Assembly: GCA_030180135.1 (NCBI GenBank)
Contig: CM058230.1
Location: 59,118,580-59,182,579, forward strand
DNA from: Orychophragmus violaceus
Taxonomy: Eukaryota > Streptophyta > Magnoliopsida > Brassicales > Brassicaceae
Length of the DNA stretch: 64,000 nt
Direction of reading: 5' to 3'
Numbering within the stretch: position 1 is the first letter of the stretch; every line of letters starts with the position of its first letter. The notes below the pieces were generated by a model that saw nothing but the letters and a program-made list of their open reading frames with translations, searched no databases and was not told the origin of the DNA. The translations under genes were made by a program, and so were the position numbers. Shown one piece after another: positions 33,468 through 46,634 of this stretch.

Positions 33468-36400
33468 TCATATGAGAATCTTAAACAAAACCTTTTTACC
33501 AAAACTTCTTGAAACATATGTGTCATGGATTGGAGAAACTAGGTAAGGTAATAAAACTATAAGTAAGTTTTTGTATGCTCCTAAAGGTATAATGAGAAGC
33601 GTATTATACAAGTTTATGTTCCTTTGAACACCCCTAGGTAATCCTACTAAAAGACAAGAAAGAAACTTAGATCTTCTAAAAGGTCCTATGAGAATCTTAA
33701 ACAAAACCTTTTTACCAAAACTTCTTGAAACATATATGTCATGGATTGGAGAAACTAGGTAAGGTAATAAAACTATAAGTAAGTTTTTGTATGCTCCTAA
33801 AGGTATAATGAGAAGCATATTATACAAGTTTATGTTCCTTTGAACACCCCTAGGTAACCCTACTAAAAGACAAGAAAGAAACTTTGATCTTTTAAAAGGT
33901 CCTATGAGAATCTTAAACAAAACCTTTTTACCAAAACTTCTTGAAACATATGTTTCATGGATTGGAGAAACTAGGTAAGGTAATAAAACTATAAGTAAGT
34001 TTTTGTATGCTCCTAAAGGTATAATGAGAAGCATATTATACAAGTTTATGTTCCTTTGAACACCCTTAGGTAACCCTACTAAAAGACAAGAAAGAAACTT
34101 TGATCTTTTAAAAGGTCCTATGAGAATCTTAAACAAAACCTTTTTACCAAAAATTCTTGAAACATATGTGTCATGGATTGGAGAAACTAGGTAAGGTAAT
34201 AAAACTATAAGTAAGTTTTTGTATGCTCCTAAAGGTATAATGAGAAGCATATTATACAAGTTTATGTTCCTTTGAACACCCATAGGTAACCCTACTAAAA
34301 GACAAGAAAGAAACTTTGATCTTTTAAAAGGTCCTATGAGAATCTTAAACAAAACCTTTTTACCAAAACTTCTTGAAACATATGTGTCATGGATTGGAGA
34401 AACTAGGTAAGGTAATAAAACTATAAGTAAGTTTTTGTATGCTCCTAAAGGAAAATGAGAAGCATATTATACAAGTTTATATTCCTTTGAACACCCCTAG
34501 GTAATCCTACTAAAAGACAAGAAAGAAACTTTGATCTTTTAAAAGGTCCTATGAGAATCTTAAACAAAACCTTTTTACCAAAACTTCTTGAAACATATGT
34601 GTCATGGATTGGAGAAACTAGGTAAGGTAATAAAGCTATAAGTAAGTTTTTGTATGCTCCTAAAGGTATAATGAGAAGCTTATTATACAAGTTTATGTTC
34701 CTTTGAACACCCCTAGGTAACCCTACTAAAAGACAAGAAAGAAACTTTGATCTTTTAAAGGTCCTATGAGAATCTTAAACAAAACCTTTTTACCAAAACT
34801 TCTTGAAACATATGTGTCATGGATTGGAGAAACTAGGTAAGGTAATAAAACTATAAGTAAGTTTTTGTATGCTCCTAAAGGAAAATGAGAAGCATATTAT
34901 ACAAGTTTATATTCCTTTGAACACCCCTAGGTAATCCTACTAAAAGACAAGAAAGAAACTTTGATCTTTTAAACGGTCCTATGAGAATCTTAAACAAAAC
35001 CTTTTTACCAAAACTTCTTGAAACATATGTGTCATGGATTGGAGAAACTAGGTAAGGTAATAAAGCTATAAGTAAGTTTTTGTATGCTCCTAAAGGTATA
35101 ATGAGAAGCATATTATACAAGTTTATATTCCTTTGAACACCCCTAGGTAACCCTACTAAAAGACAAGAAAGAAAATTTGATCTTTTAAACGGTCCTATGA
35201 GAATCTTAAACAAAACCTTTTTACCAAAACTTCTTGAAACATATGTGTCATGGATTGGAGAAACTAGGTAAGGTAATAAAGCTATAAGTAAGTTTTTGTA
35301 TGCTCCTAAAGGTATAATGAGAAGCATATTATACAAGTTTATGTTCCTTTGAACACCCATAGGTAACCCTACTAAAAGACAAGAAAGAAACTTTGATCTT
35401 TTAAAAGGTCCTATGAGAATCTTAAACAAAACCTTTTTACCAAAACTTCTTGAAACATATGTGTCATGGATTGGAGAAACTAGGTAAGGTAATAAAACTA
35501 TAAGTAAGTTTTTGTATGCTCCTAAAGGAAAATGAGAAGCATATTATACAAGTTTATATTCCTTTGAACACCCCTAGGTAATCCTACTAAAAGACAAGAA
35601 AGAAACTTTGATCTTTTAAAAGGTCCTATGAGAATCTTAAACAAAACCTTTTTACCAAAACTTCTTGAAACATATGTGTCATGGATTGGAGAAACTAGGT
35701 AAGGTAATAAAGCTATAAGTAAGTTTTTGTATGCTCCTAAAGGTATAATGAGAAGCATATTATACAAGTTTATGTTCCTTTGAACACCCCTAGGTAACCC
35801 TACTAAAAGACAAGAAAGAAACTTTGATCTTTTAAAAGGTCATATGAGAATCTTAAACAAAACCTTTTTACCAAAACTTCTTGAAACATATGTGTCATGG
35901 ATTGGAGAAACTAGGTAAGGTAATAAAACTATAAGTAAGTTTTTGTATGCTCCTAAAGGTATAATGAGAAGCGTATTATACAAGTTTATGTTCCTTTGAA
36001 CACCCCTAGGTAATCCTACTAAAAGACAAGAAAGAAACTTAGATCTTCTAAAAGGTCCTATGAGAATCTTAAACAAAACCTTTTTACCAAAACTTCTTGA
36101 AACATATGTGTCATGGATTGGAGAAACTAGGTAAGGTAATAAAACTATAAGTAAGTTTTTGTATGCTCCTAAAGGTATAATGAGAAGCATATTATACAAG
36201 TTTATGTTCCTTTGAACACCCCTAGGTAACCCTACTAAAAGACAAGAAAGAAACTTTGATCTTTTAAAAGGTCATATGAGAATCTTAAACAAAACCTTTT
36301 TACCAAAACTTCTTGAAACATATGTGTCATGGATTGGAGAAACTAGGTAAGGTAATAAAACTATAAGTAAGTTTTTGTATGCTCCTAAAGGTATAATGAG

Positions 36401-38643
36401 AAGCGTATTATACAAGTTTATGTTCCTTTGAACACCCCTAGGTAATCCTACTAAAAGACAAGAAAGAAACTTAGATCTTCTAAAAGGTCCTATGAGAATC
36501 TTAAACAAAACCTTTTTACCAAAACTTCTTGAAACATATATGTCATGGATTGGAGAAACTAGGTAAGGTAATAAAACTATAAGTAAGTTTTTGTATGCTC
36601 CTAAAGGTATAATGAGAAGCATATTATACAAGTTTATGTTCCTTTGAACACCCCTAGGTAACCCTACTAAAAGACAAGAAAGAAACTTTGATCTTTTAAA
36701 AGGTCCTATGAGAATCTTAAACAAAACCTTTTTACCAAAACTTCTTGAAACATATGTTTCATGGATTGGAGAAACTAGGTAAGGTAATAAAACTATAAGT
36801 AAGTTTTTGTATGCTCCTAAAGGTATAATGAGAAGCATATTATACAAGTTTATGTTCCTTTGAACACCCTTAGGTAACCCTACTAAAAGACAAGAAAGAA
36901 ACTTTGATCTTTTAAAAGGTCCTATGAGAATCTTAAACAAAACCTTTTTACCAAAAATTCTTGAAACATATGTGTCATGGATTGGAGAAACTAGGTAAGG
37001 TAATAAAACTATAAGTAAGTTTTTGTATGCTCCTAAAGGTATAATGAGAAGCATATTATACAAGTTTATGTTCCTTTGAACACCCATAGGTAACCCTACT
37101 AAAAGACAAGAAAGAAACTTTGATCTTTTAAAAGGTCCTATGAGAATCTTAAACAAAACCTTTTTACCAAAACTTCTTGAAACATATGTGTCATGGATTG
37201 GAGAAACTAGGTAAGGTAATAAAACTATAAGTAAGTTTTTGTATGCTCCTAAAGGAAAATGAGAAGCATATTATACAAGTTTATATTCCTTTGAACACCC
37301 CTAGGTAATCCTACTAAAAGACAAGAAAGAAACTTTGATCTTTTAAAAGGTCCTATGAGAATCTTAAACAAAACCTTTTTACCAAAACTTCTTGAAACAT
37401 ATGTGTCATGGATTGGAGAAACTAGGTAAGGTAATAAAGCTATAAGTAAGTTTTTGTATGCTCCTAAAGGTATAATGAGAAGCTTATTATACAAGTTTAT
37501 GTTCCTTTGAACACCCCTAGGTAACCCTACTAAAAGACAAGAAAGAAACTTTGATCTTTTAAAGGTCCTATGAGAATCTTAAACAAAACCTTTTTACCAA
37601 AACTTCTTGAAACATATGTGTCATGGATTGGAGAAACTAGGTAAGGTAATAAAACTATAAGTAAGTTTTTGTATGCTCCTAAAGGAAAATGAGAAGCATA
37701 TTATACAAGTTTATATTCCTTTGAACACCCCTAGGTAATCCTACTAAAAGACAAGAAAGAAACTTTGATCTTTTAAACGGTCCTATGAGAATCTTAAACA
37801 AAACCTTTTTACCAAAACTTCTTGAAACATATGTGTCATGGATTGGAGAAACTAGGTAAGGTAATAAAGCTATAAGTAAGTTTTTGTATGCTCCTAAAGG
37901 TATAATGAGAAGCATATTATACAAGTTTATATTCCTTTGAACACCCCTAGGTAACCCTACTAAAAGACAAGAAAGAAAATTTGATCTTTTAAACGGTCCT
38001 ATGAGAATCTTAAACAAAACCTTTTTACCAAAACTTCTTGAAACATATGTGTCATGGATTGGAGAAACTAGGTAAGGTAATAAAGCTATAAGTAAGTTTT
38101 TGTATGCTCCTAAAGGTATAATGAGAAGCATATTATACAAGTTTATGTTCCTTTGAACACCCATAGGTAACCCTACTAAAAGACAAGAAAGAAACTTTGA
38201 TCTTTTAAAAGGTCCTATGAGAATCTTAAACAAAACCTTTTTACCAAAACTTCTTGAAACATATGTGTCATGGATTGGAGAAACTAGGTAAGGTAATAAA
38301 ACTATAAGTAAGTTTTTGTATGCTCCTAAAGGAAAATGAGAAGCATATTATACAAGTTTATATTCCTTTGAACACCCCTAGGTAATCCTACTAAAAGACA
38401 AGAAAGAAACTTTGATCTTTTAAAAGGTCCTATGAGAATCTTAAACAAAACCTTTTTACCAAAACTTCTTGAAACATATGTGTCATGGATTGGAGAAACT
38501 AGGTAAGGTAATAAAGCTATAAGTAAGTTTTTGTATGCTCCTAAAGGTATAATGAGAAGCATATTATACAAGTTTATGTTCCTTTGAACACCCCTAGGTA
38601 ACCCTACTAAAAGACAAGAAAGAAACTTTGATCTTTTAAAAGG
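33468..38643. repeat. Tandem higher-order blocks of 2804 and 2372 bp
   Basis: The AAGGTCATATG monomer marks 33468, 36272 and 38644. The first interval is 13 monomers minus 4 bp, the second 11 monomers minus 4 bp. The four missing bases in each are three GGAAAATG deletions and one TTTTAAAGG deletion, in the same order. The first block has two extra monomers at 35840-36271. A third, partial copy continues after 38644 to about 39.87 kb. Confidence 0.87.
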
Positions 38644-41600
38644 TCATATGAGAATCTTAAACAAAACCTTTTTACCAAAACTTCTTGAAACATATGTGTC
38701 ATGGATTGGAGAAACTAGGTAAGGTAATAAAACTATAAGTAAGTTTTTGTATGCTCCTAAAGGTATAATGAGAAGCGTATTATACAAGTTTATGTTCCTT
38801 TGAACACCCCTAGGTAATCCTACTAAAAGACAAGAAAGAAACTTAGATCTTCTAAAAGGTCCTATGAGAATCTTAAACAAAACCTTTTTACCAAAACTTC
38901 TTGAAACATATATGTCATGGATTGGAGAAACTAGGTAAGGTAATAAAACTATAAGTAAGTTTTTGTATGCTCCTAAAGGTATAATGAGAAGCATATTATA
39001 CAAGTTTATGTTCCTTTGAACACCCCTAGGTAACCCTACTAAAAGACAAGAAAGAAACTTTGATCTTTTAAAAGGTCCTATGAGAATCTTAAACAAAACC
39101 TTTTTACCAAAACTTCTTGAAACATATGTTTCATGGATTGGAGAAACTAGGTAAGGTAATAAAACTATAAGTAAGTTTTTGTATGCTCCTAAAGGTATAA
39201 TGAGAAGCATATTATACAAGTTTATGTTCCTTTGAACACCCTTAGGTAACCCTACTAAAAGACAAGAAAGAAACTTTGATCTTTTAAAAGGTCCTATGAG
39301 AATCTTAAACAAAACCTTTTTACCAAAAATTCTTGAAACATATGTGTCATGGATTGGAGAAACTAGGTAAGGTAATAAAACTATAAGTAAGTTTTTGTAT
39401 GCTCCTAAAGGTATAATGAGAAGCATATTATACAAGTTTATGTTCCTTTGAACACCCATAGGTAACCCTACTAAAAGACAAGAAAGAAACTTTGATCTTT
39501 TAAAAGGTCCTATGAGAATCTTAAACAAAACCTTTTTACCAAAACTTCTTGAAACATATGTGTCATGGATTGGAGAAACTAGGTAAGGTAATAAAACTAT
39601 AAGTAAGTTTTTGTATGCTCCTAAAGGAAAATGAGAAGCATATTATACAAGTTTATATTCCTTTGAACACCCCTAGGTAATCCTACTAAAAGACAAGAAA
39701 GAAACTTTGATCTTTTAAAAGGTCCTATGAGAATCTTAAACAAAACCTTTTTACCAAAACTTCTTGAAACATATGTGTCATGGATTGGAGAAACTAGGTA
39801 AGGTAATAAAGCTATAAGTAAGTTTTTGTATGCTCCTAAAGGTATAATGAGAAGCTTATTATACAAGTTTATGTTCCTTTGAACACCCCTAGGTAACCCT
39901 ACTAAAAGACAAGAAAGAAACTTTGATCTTTTAAAAGGTCATATGAGAATCTTAAACAAAACCTTTTTACCAAAACTTCTTGAAACATATGTGTCATGGA
40001 TTGGAGAAACTAGGTAAGGTAATAAAACTATAAGTAAGTTTTTGTATGCTCCTAAAGGTATAATGAGAAGCATATTATACAAGTTTATATTCCTTTGAAC
40101 ACCCCTAGGTAACCCTACTAAAAGACAAGAAAGAAACTTTGATCTTTTAAACGGTCCTATGAGAATCTTAAACAAAACCTTTTTACCAAAACTTCTTGAA
40201 ACATATGTGTCATGGATTGGAGAAACTAGGTAAGGTAATAAAACTATAAGTAAGTTTTTGTATGCTCCTAAAGGTATAATGAGAAGCATATTATACAAGT
40301 TTATGTTCCTTTGAACACCCATAGGTAACCCTACTAAAAGACAAGAAAGAAACTTTGATCTTTTAAAAGGTCCTATGAGAATCTTAAACAAAACCTTTTT
40401 ACCAAAACTTCTTGAAACATATGTGTCATGGATTGGAGAAACTAGGTAAGGTAATAAAGCTATAAGTAAGTTTTTGTATGCTCCTAAAGGTATAATGAGA
40501 AGCTTATTATACAAGTTTATGTTCCTTTGAACACCCCTAGGTAACCCTACTAAAAGACAAGAAAGAAACTTTGATCTTTTAAAAGGTCATATGAGAATCT
40601 TAAACAAAACCTTTTTACCAAAACTTCTTGAAACATATGTGTCATGGATTGGAGAAACTAGGTAAGGTAATAAAACTATAAGTAAGTTTTTGTATGCTCC
40701 TAAAGGTATAATGAGAAGCATATTATACAAGTTTATATTCCTTTGAACACCCCTAGGTAACCCTACTAAAAGACAAGAAAGAAACTTTGATCTTTTAAAC
40801 GGTCCTATGAGAATCTTAAACAAAACCTTTTTACCAAAACTTCTTGAAACATATGTGTCATGGATTGGAGAAACTAGGTAAGGTAATAAAACTATAAGTA
40901 AGTTTTTGTATGCTCCTAAAGGTATAATGAGAAGCATATTATACAAGTTTATATTCCTTTGAACACCCCTAGGTAATCCTACTAAAAGACAAGAAAGAAA
41001 CTTTGATCTTCTAAAAGGTCCTATGAGAATCTTAAACAAAACCTTTTTACCAAAACTTCTTGAAACATATGTGTCATGGATTGGAGAAACTAGGTAAGGT
41101 AATAAAACTATAAGTAAGTTTTTGTATGCTCCTAAAGGTATAATGAGAAGCATATTATACAAGTTTATATTCCTTTGAACACCCCTAGGTAACCCTACTA
41201 AAAGACAAGAAAGAAACTTTGATCTTTTAAACGGTCCTATGAGAATCTTAAACAAAACCTTTTTACCAAAACTTCTTCAAACATATGTGTCATGGATTGG
41301 AGAAACTAGGTAAGGTAATAAAACTATAAGTAAGTTTTTGTATGCTCCTAAAGGTATAATGAGAAGCATATTATACAAGTTTATATTCCTTTGAACACCC
41401 CTAGGTAACCCTACTAAAAGACAAGAAAGAAACTTTGATCTTTTAAACGGTCCTATGAGAATCTTAAACAAAACCTTTTTACCAAAACTTCTTGAAACAT
41501 ATGTGTCATGGATTGGAGAAACTAGGTAAGGTAATAAAACTATAAGTAAGTTTTTGTATGCTCCTAAAGGTATAATGAGAAGCATATTATACAAGTTTAT

Positions 41601-41656
41601 ATTCCTTTGAACACCCCTAGGTAATCCTACTAAAAGACAAGAAAGAAACTTTGATC

Positions 41657-42736
41657 TTCTAAAAGGTCCTATGAGAATCTTAAACAAAACCTTTTTACCA
41701 AAACTTCTTGAAACATATGTGTCATGGATTGGAGAAACTAGGTAAGGTAATAAAACTATAAGTAAGTTTTTGTATGCTCCTAAAGGTATAATGAGAAGCA
41801 TATTATACAAGTTTATATTCCTTTGAACACCCCTAGGTAACCCTACTAAAAGACAAGAAAGAAACTTTGATCTTTTAAACGGTCCTATGAGAATCTTAAA
41901 CAAAACCTTTTTACCAAAACTTCTTGAAACATATGTGTCATGGATTGGAGAAACTAGGTAAGGTAGTAAAACTATAAGTAAGTTTTTGTATGCTCCTAAA
42001 GGTATAATGAGAAGCATATTATACAAGTTTATGTTCCTTTGAACACCCCTAGGTAACCCTACTAAAAGACAAGAAAGAAACTTTGATCTTTTAAACGGTC
42101 CTATGAGAATCTTAAACAAAACCTTTTTACCAAAACTTCTTGAAACATATGTGTCATGGATTGGAGAAACTAGGTAAGGTAGTAAAACTATAAGTAAGTT
42201 TTTGTACGCTCCTAAAGGTATAATGAGAAGCATATTATACAAGTTTATGTTCCTTTGAACACCCCTAGGTAACCCTACTAAAAGACAAGAAAGAAACTTT
42301 GATCTTTTAAAAGGTCCTATGAGAATCTTAAACAAAACCTTTTTACCAAAACTTCTTGAAACATATGTGTCATGGATTGGAGAAACTAGGTAAGGTAATA
42401 AAACTATAAGTAAGTTTTTGTATGCTCCTAAAGGTATAATGAGAAGCATATTATACAAGTTTATATTCCTTTGAACACCCCTAGGTAACCCTACTAAAAG
42501 ACAAGAAAGAAACTTTGATCTTTTAAACGGTCCTATGAGAATCTTAAACAAAACCTTTTTACCAAAACTTCTTGAAACATATGTGTCATGGATTGGAGAA
42601 ACTAGGTAAGGTAATAAAACTATAAGTAAGTTTTTGTATGCTCCTAAAGGTATAATGAGAAGCATATTATACAAGTTTATATTCCTTTGAACACCCCTAG
42701 GTAATCCTACTAAAAGACAAGAAAGAAACTTTGATC
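41657..42736. repeat. Five-monomer higher-order repeat unit (1080 bp)
   Basis: The TTCTAAAAGG type at about 41657 recurs at about 42737, with the same intervening order as in arrays 1 and 2. Later copies at 43.4-46.4 kb are irregular (3- and 6-monomer spacings). Confidence 0.7.
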
Positions 42737-45700
42737 TTCTAAAAGGTCCTATGAGAATCTTAAACAAAACCTTTTTACCAAAACTTCTTGAAACATATGT
42801 GTCATGGATTGGAGAAACTAGGTAAGGTAATAAAACTATAAGTAAGTTTTTGTATGCTCCTAAAGGTATAATGAGAAGCATATTATACAAGTTTATATTC
42901 CTTTGAACACCCCTAGGTAATCCTACTAAAAGACAAGAAAGAAACTTTGATCTTTTAAACGGTCCTATGAGAATCTTAAACAAAACCTTTTTAGCAAAAC
43001 TTCTTGAAACATATGTGTCATGGATTGGAGAAACTAGGTAAGGTAGTAAAACTATAAGTAAGTTTTTGTATGCTCCTAAAGGTATAATGAGAAGCATATT
43101 ATACAAGTTTATGTTCCTTTGAACACCCCTAGGTAACCCTACTAAAAGACAAGAAAGAAACTTTGATCTTTTAAAAGGTCCTATGAGAATCTTAAACAAA
43201 ACCTTTTTACCAAAACTTCTTGAAACATATGTGTCATGGATTGGAGAAACTAGGTAAGGTAATAAAACTATAAGTAAGTTTTTGTATGCTCCTAAAGGTA
43301 TAATGAGAAGCATATTATACAAGTTTATATTCCTTTGAACACCCCTAGGTAATCCTACTAAAAGACAAGAAAGAAACTTTGATCTTCTAAAAGGTCCTAT
43401 GAGAATCTTAAACAAAACCTTTTTACCAAAACTTCTTGAAACATATGTGTCATGGATTGGAGAAACTAGGTAAGGTAATAAAACTATAAGTAAGTTTTTG
43501 TATGCTCCTAAAGGTATAATGAGAAGCATATTATACAAGTTTATATTCCTTTGAACACCCCTAGGTAACCCTACTAAAAGACAAGAAAGAAACTTTGATC
43601 TTTTAAACGGTCCTATGAGAATCTTAAACAAAACCTTTTTACCAAAACTTCTTGAAACATATGTGTCATGGATTGGAGAAACTAGGTAAGGTAGTAAAAC
43701 TATAAGTAAGTTTTTGTATGCTCCTAAAGGTATAATGAGAAGCATATTATACAAGTTTATGTTCCTTTGAACACCCCTAGGTAACCCTACTAAAAGACAA
43801 GAAAGAAACTTTGATCTTTTAAACGGTCCTATGAGAATCTTAAACAAAACCTTTTTACCAAAACTTCTTGAAACATATGTGTCATGGATTGGAGAAACTA
43901 GGTAAGGTAGTAAAACTATAAGTAAGTTTTTGTATGCTCCTAAAGGTATAATGAGAAGCATATTATACAAGTTTATGTTCCTTTGAACACCCCTAGGTAA
44001 CCCTACTAAAAGACAAGAAAGAAACTTTGATCTTTTAAAAGGTCCTATGAGAATCTTAAACAAAACCTTTTTACCAAAACTTCTTGAAACATATGTGTCA
44101 TGGATTGGAGAAACTAGGTAAGGTAATAAAACTATAAGTAAGTTTTTGTATGCTCCTAAAGGTATAATGAGAAGCATATTATACAAGTTTATATTCCTTT
44201 GAACACCCCTAGGTAACCCTACTAAAAGACAAGAAAGAAACTTTGATCTTTTAAACGGTCCTATGAGAATCTTAAACAAAACCTTTTTACCAAAACTTCT
44301 TGAAACATATGTGTCATGGATTGGAGAAACTAGGTAAGGTAGTAAAACTATAAGTAAGTTTTTGTATGCTCCTAAAGGTATAATGAGAAGCATATTATAC
44401 AAGTTTATGTTCCTTTGAACACCCCTAGGTAACCCTACTAAAAGACAAGAAAGAAACTTTGATCTTTTAAAAGGTCCTATGAGAATCTTAAACAAAACCT
44501 TTTTACCAAAACTTCTTGAAACATATGTGTCATGGATTGGAGAAACTAGGTAAGGTAATAAAGCTATAAGTAAGTTTTTGTATGCTCCTAAAGGTATAAT
44601 GAGAAGCATATTATACAAGTTTATGTTCCTTTGAACACCCCTAGGTAACCCTACTAAAAGACAAGAAAGAAACTTTGATCTTTTAAAAGGTCCTATGAGA
44701 ATCTTAAACAAAACCTTTTTACCAAAACTTCTTGAAACATATGTGTCATGGATTGGAGAAACTAGGTAAGGTAATAAAACTATAAGTAAGTTTTTGTATG
44801 CTCCTAAAGGTATAATGAGAAGCATATTATACAAGTTTATATTCCTTTGAACACCCCTAGGTAACCCTACTAAAAGACAAGAAAGAAACTTTGATCTTTT
44901 AAACGGTCCTATGAGAATCTTAAACAAAACCTTTTTACCAAAACTTCTTGAAACATATGTGTCATGGATTGGAGAAACTAGGTAAGGTAATAAAACTATA
45001 AGTAAGTTTTTGTATGCTCCTAAAGGTATAATGAGAAGCATATTATACAAGTTTATATTCCTTTGAACACCCCTAGGTAATCCTACTAAAAGACAAGAAA
45101 GAAACTTTGATCTTCTAAAAGGTCCTATGAGAATCTTAAACAAAACCTTTTTACCAAAACTTCTTGAAACATATGTGTCATGGATTGGAGAAACTAGGTA
45201 AGGTAATAAAACTATAAGTAAGTTTTTGTATGCTCCTAAAGGTATAATGAGAAGCATATTATACAAGTTTATATTCCTTTGAACACCCCTAGGTAACCCT
45301 ACTAAAAGACAAGAAAGAAACTTTGATCTTTTAAACGGTCCTATGAGAATCTTAAACAAAACCTTTTTACCAAAACTTCTTGAAACATATGTGTCATGGA
45401 TTGGAGAAACTAGGTAAGGTAGTAAAACTATAAGTAAGTTTTTGTATGCTCCTAAAGGTATAATGAGAAGCATATTATACAAGTTTATGTTCCTTTGAAC
45501 ACCCCTAGGTAACCCTACTAAAAGACAAGAAAGAAACTTTGATCTTTTAAACGGTCCTATGAGAATCTTAAACAAAACCTTTTTACCAAAACTTCTTGAA
45601 ACATATGTGTCATGGATTGGAGAAACTAGGTAAGGTAATAAAACTATAAGTAAGTTTTTGTATGCTCCTAAAGGTATAATGAGAAGCATATTATACAAGT

Positions 45701-46634
45701 TTATGTTCCTTTGAACACCCCTAGGTAACCCTACTAAAAGACAAGAAAGAAACTTTGATCTTTTAAACGGTCCTATGAGAATCTTAAACAAAACCTTTTT
45801 ACCAAAACTTCTTGAAACATATGTGTCATGGATTGGAGAAACTAGGTAAGGTAGTAAAACTATAAGTAAGTTTTTGTATGCTCCTAAAGGTATAATGAGA
45901 AGCATATTATACAAGTTTATGTTCCTTTGAACACCCCTAGGTAACCCTACTAAAAGACAAGAAAGAAACTTTGATCTTTTAGAAGGTCCTATGAGAATCT
46001 TAAACAAAACCTTTTTACCAAAACTTCTTGAAACATATGTGTCATGGATTGGAGAAACTAGGTAAGGTAATAAAACTATAAGTAAGTTTTTGTATGCTCC
46101 TAAAGGTATAATGAGAAGCATATTATACAAGTTTATATTCCTTTGAACACCCCTAGGTAACCCTACTAAAAGACAAGAAAGAAACTTTGATCTTTTAAAC
46201 GGTCCTATGAGAATCTTAAACAAAACCTTTTTACCAAAACTTCTTGAAACATATGTGTCATGGATTGGAGAAACTAGGTAAGGTAATAAAACTATAAGTA
46301 AGTTTTTGTATGCTCCTAAAGGTATAATGAGAAGCATATTATACAAGTTTATATTCCTTTGAACACCCCTAGGTAATCCTACTAAAAGACAAGAAAGAAA
46401 CTTTGATCTTCTAAAAGGTCCTATGAGAATCTTAAACAAAACCTTTTTACCAAAACTTCTTGAAACATATGTGTCATGGATTGGAGAAACTAGGTAAGGT
46501 AATAAAACTATAAGTAAGTTTTTGTATGCTCCTAAAGGTATAATGAGAAGCATATTATACAAGTTTATATTCCTTTGAACACCCCTAGGTAACCCTACTA
46601 AAAGACAAGAAAGAAACTTTGATCTTTTAAACGG

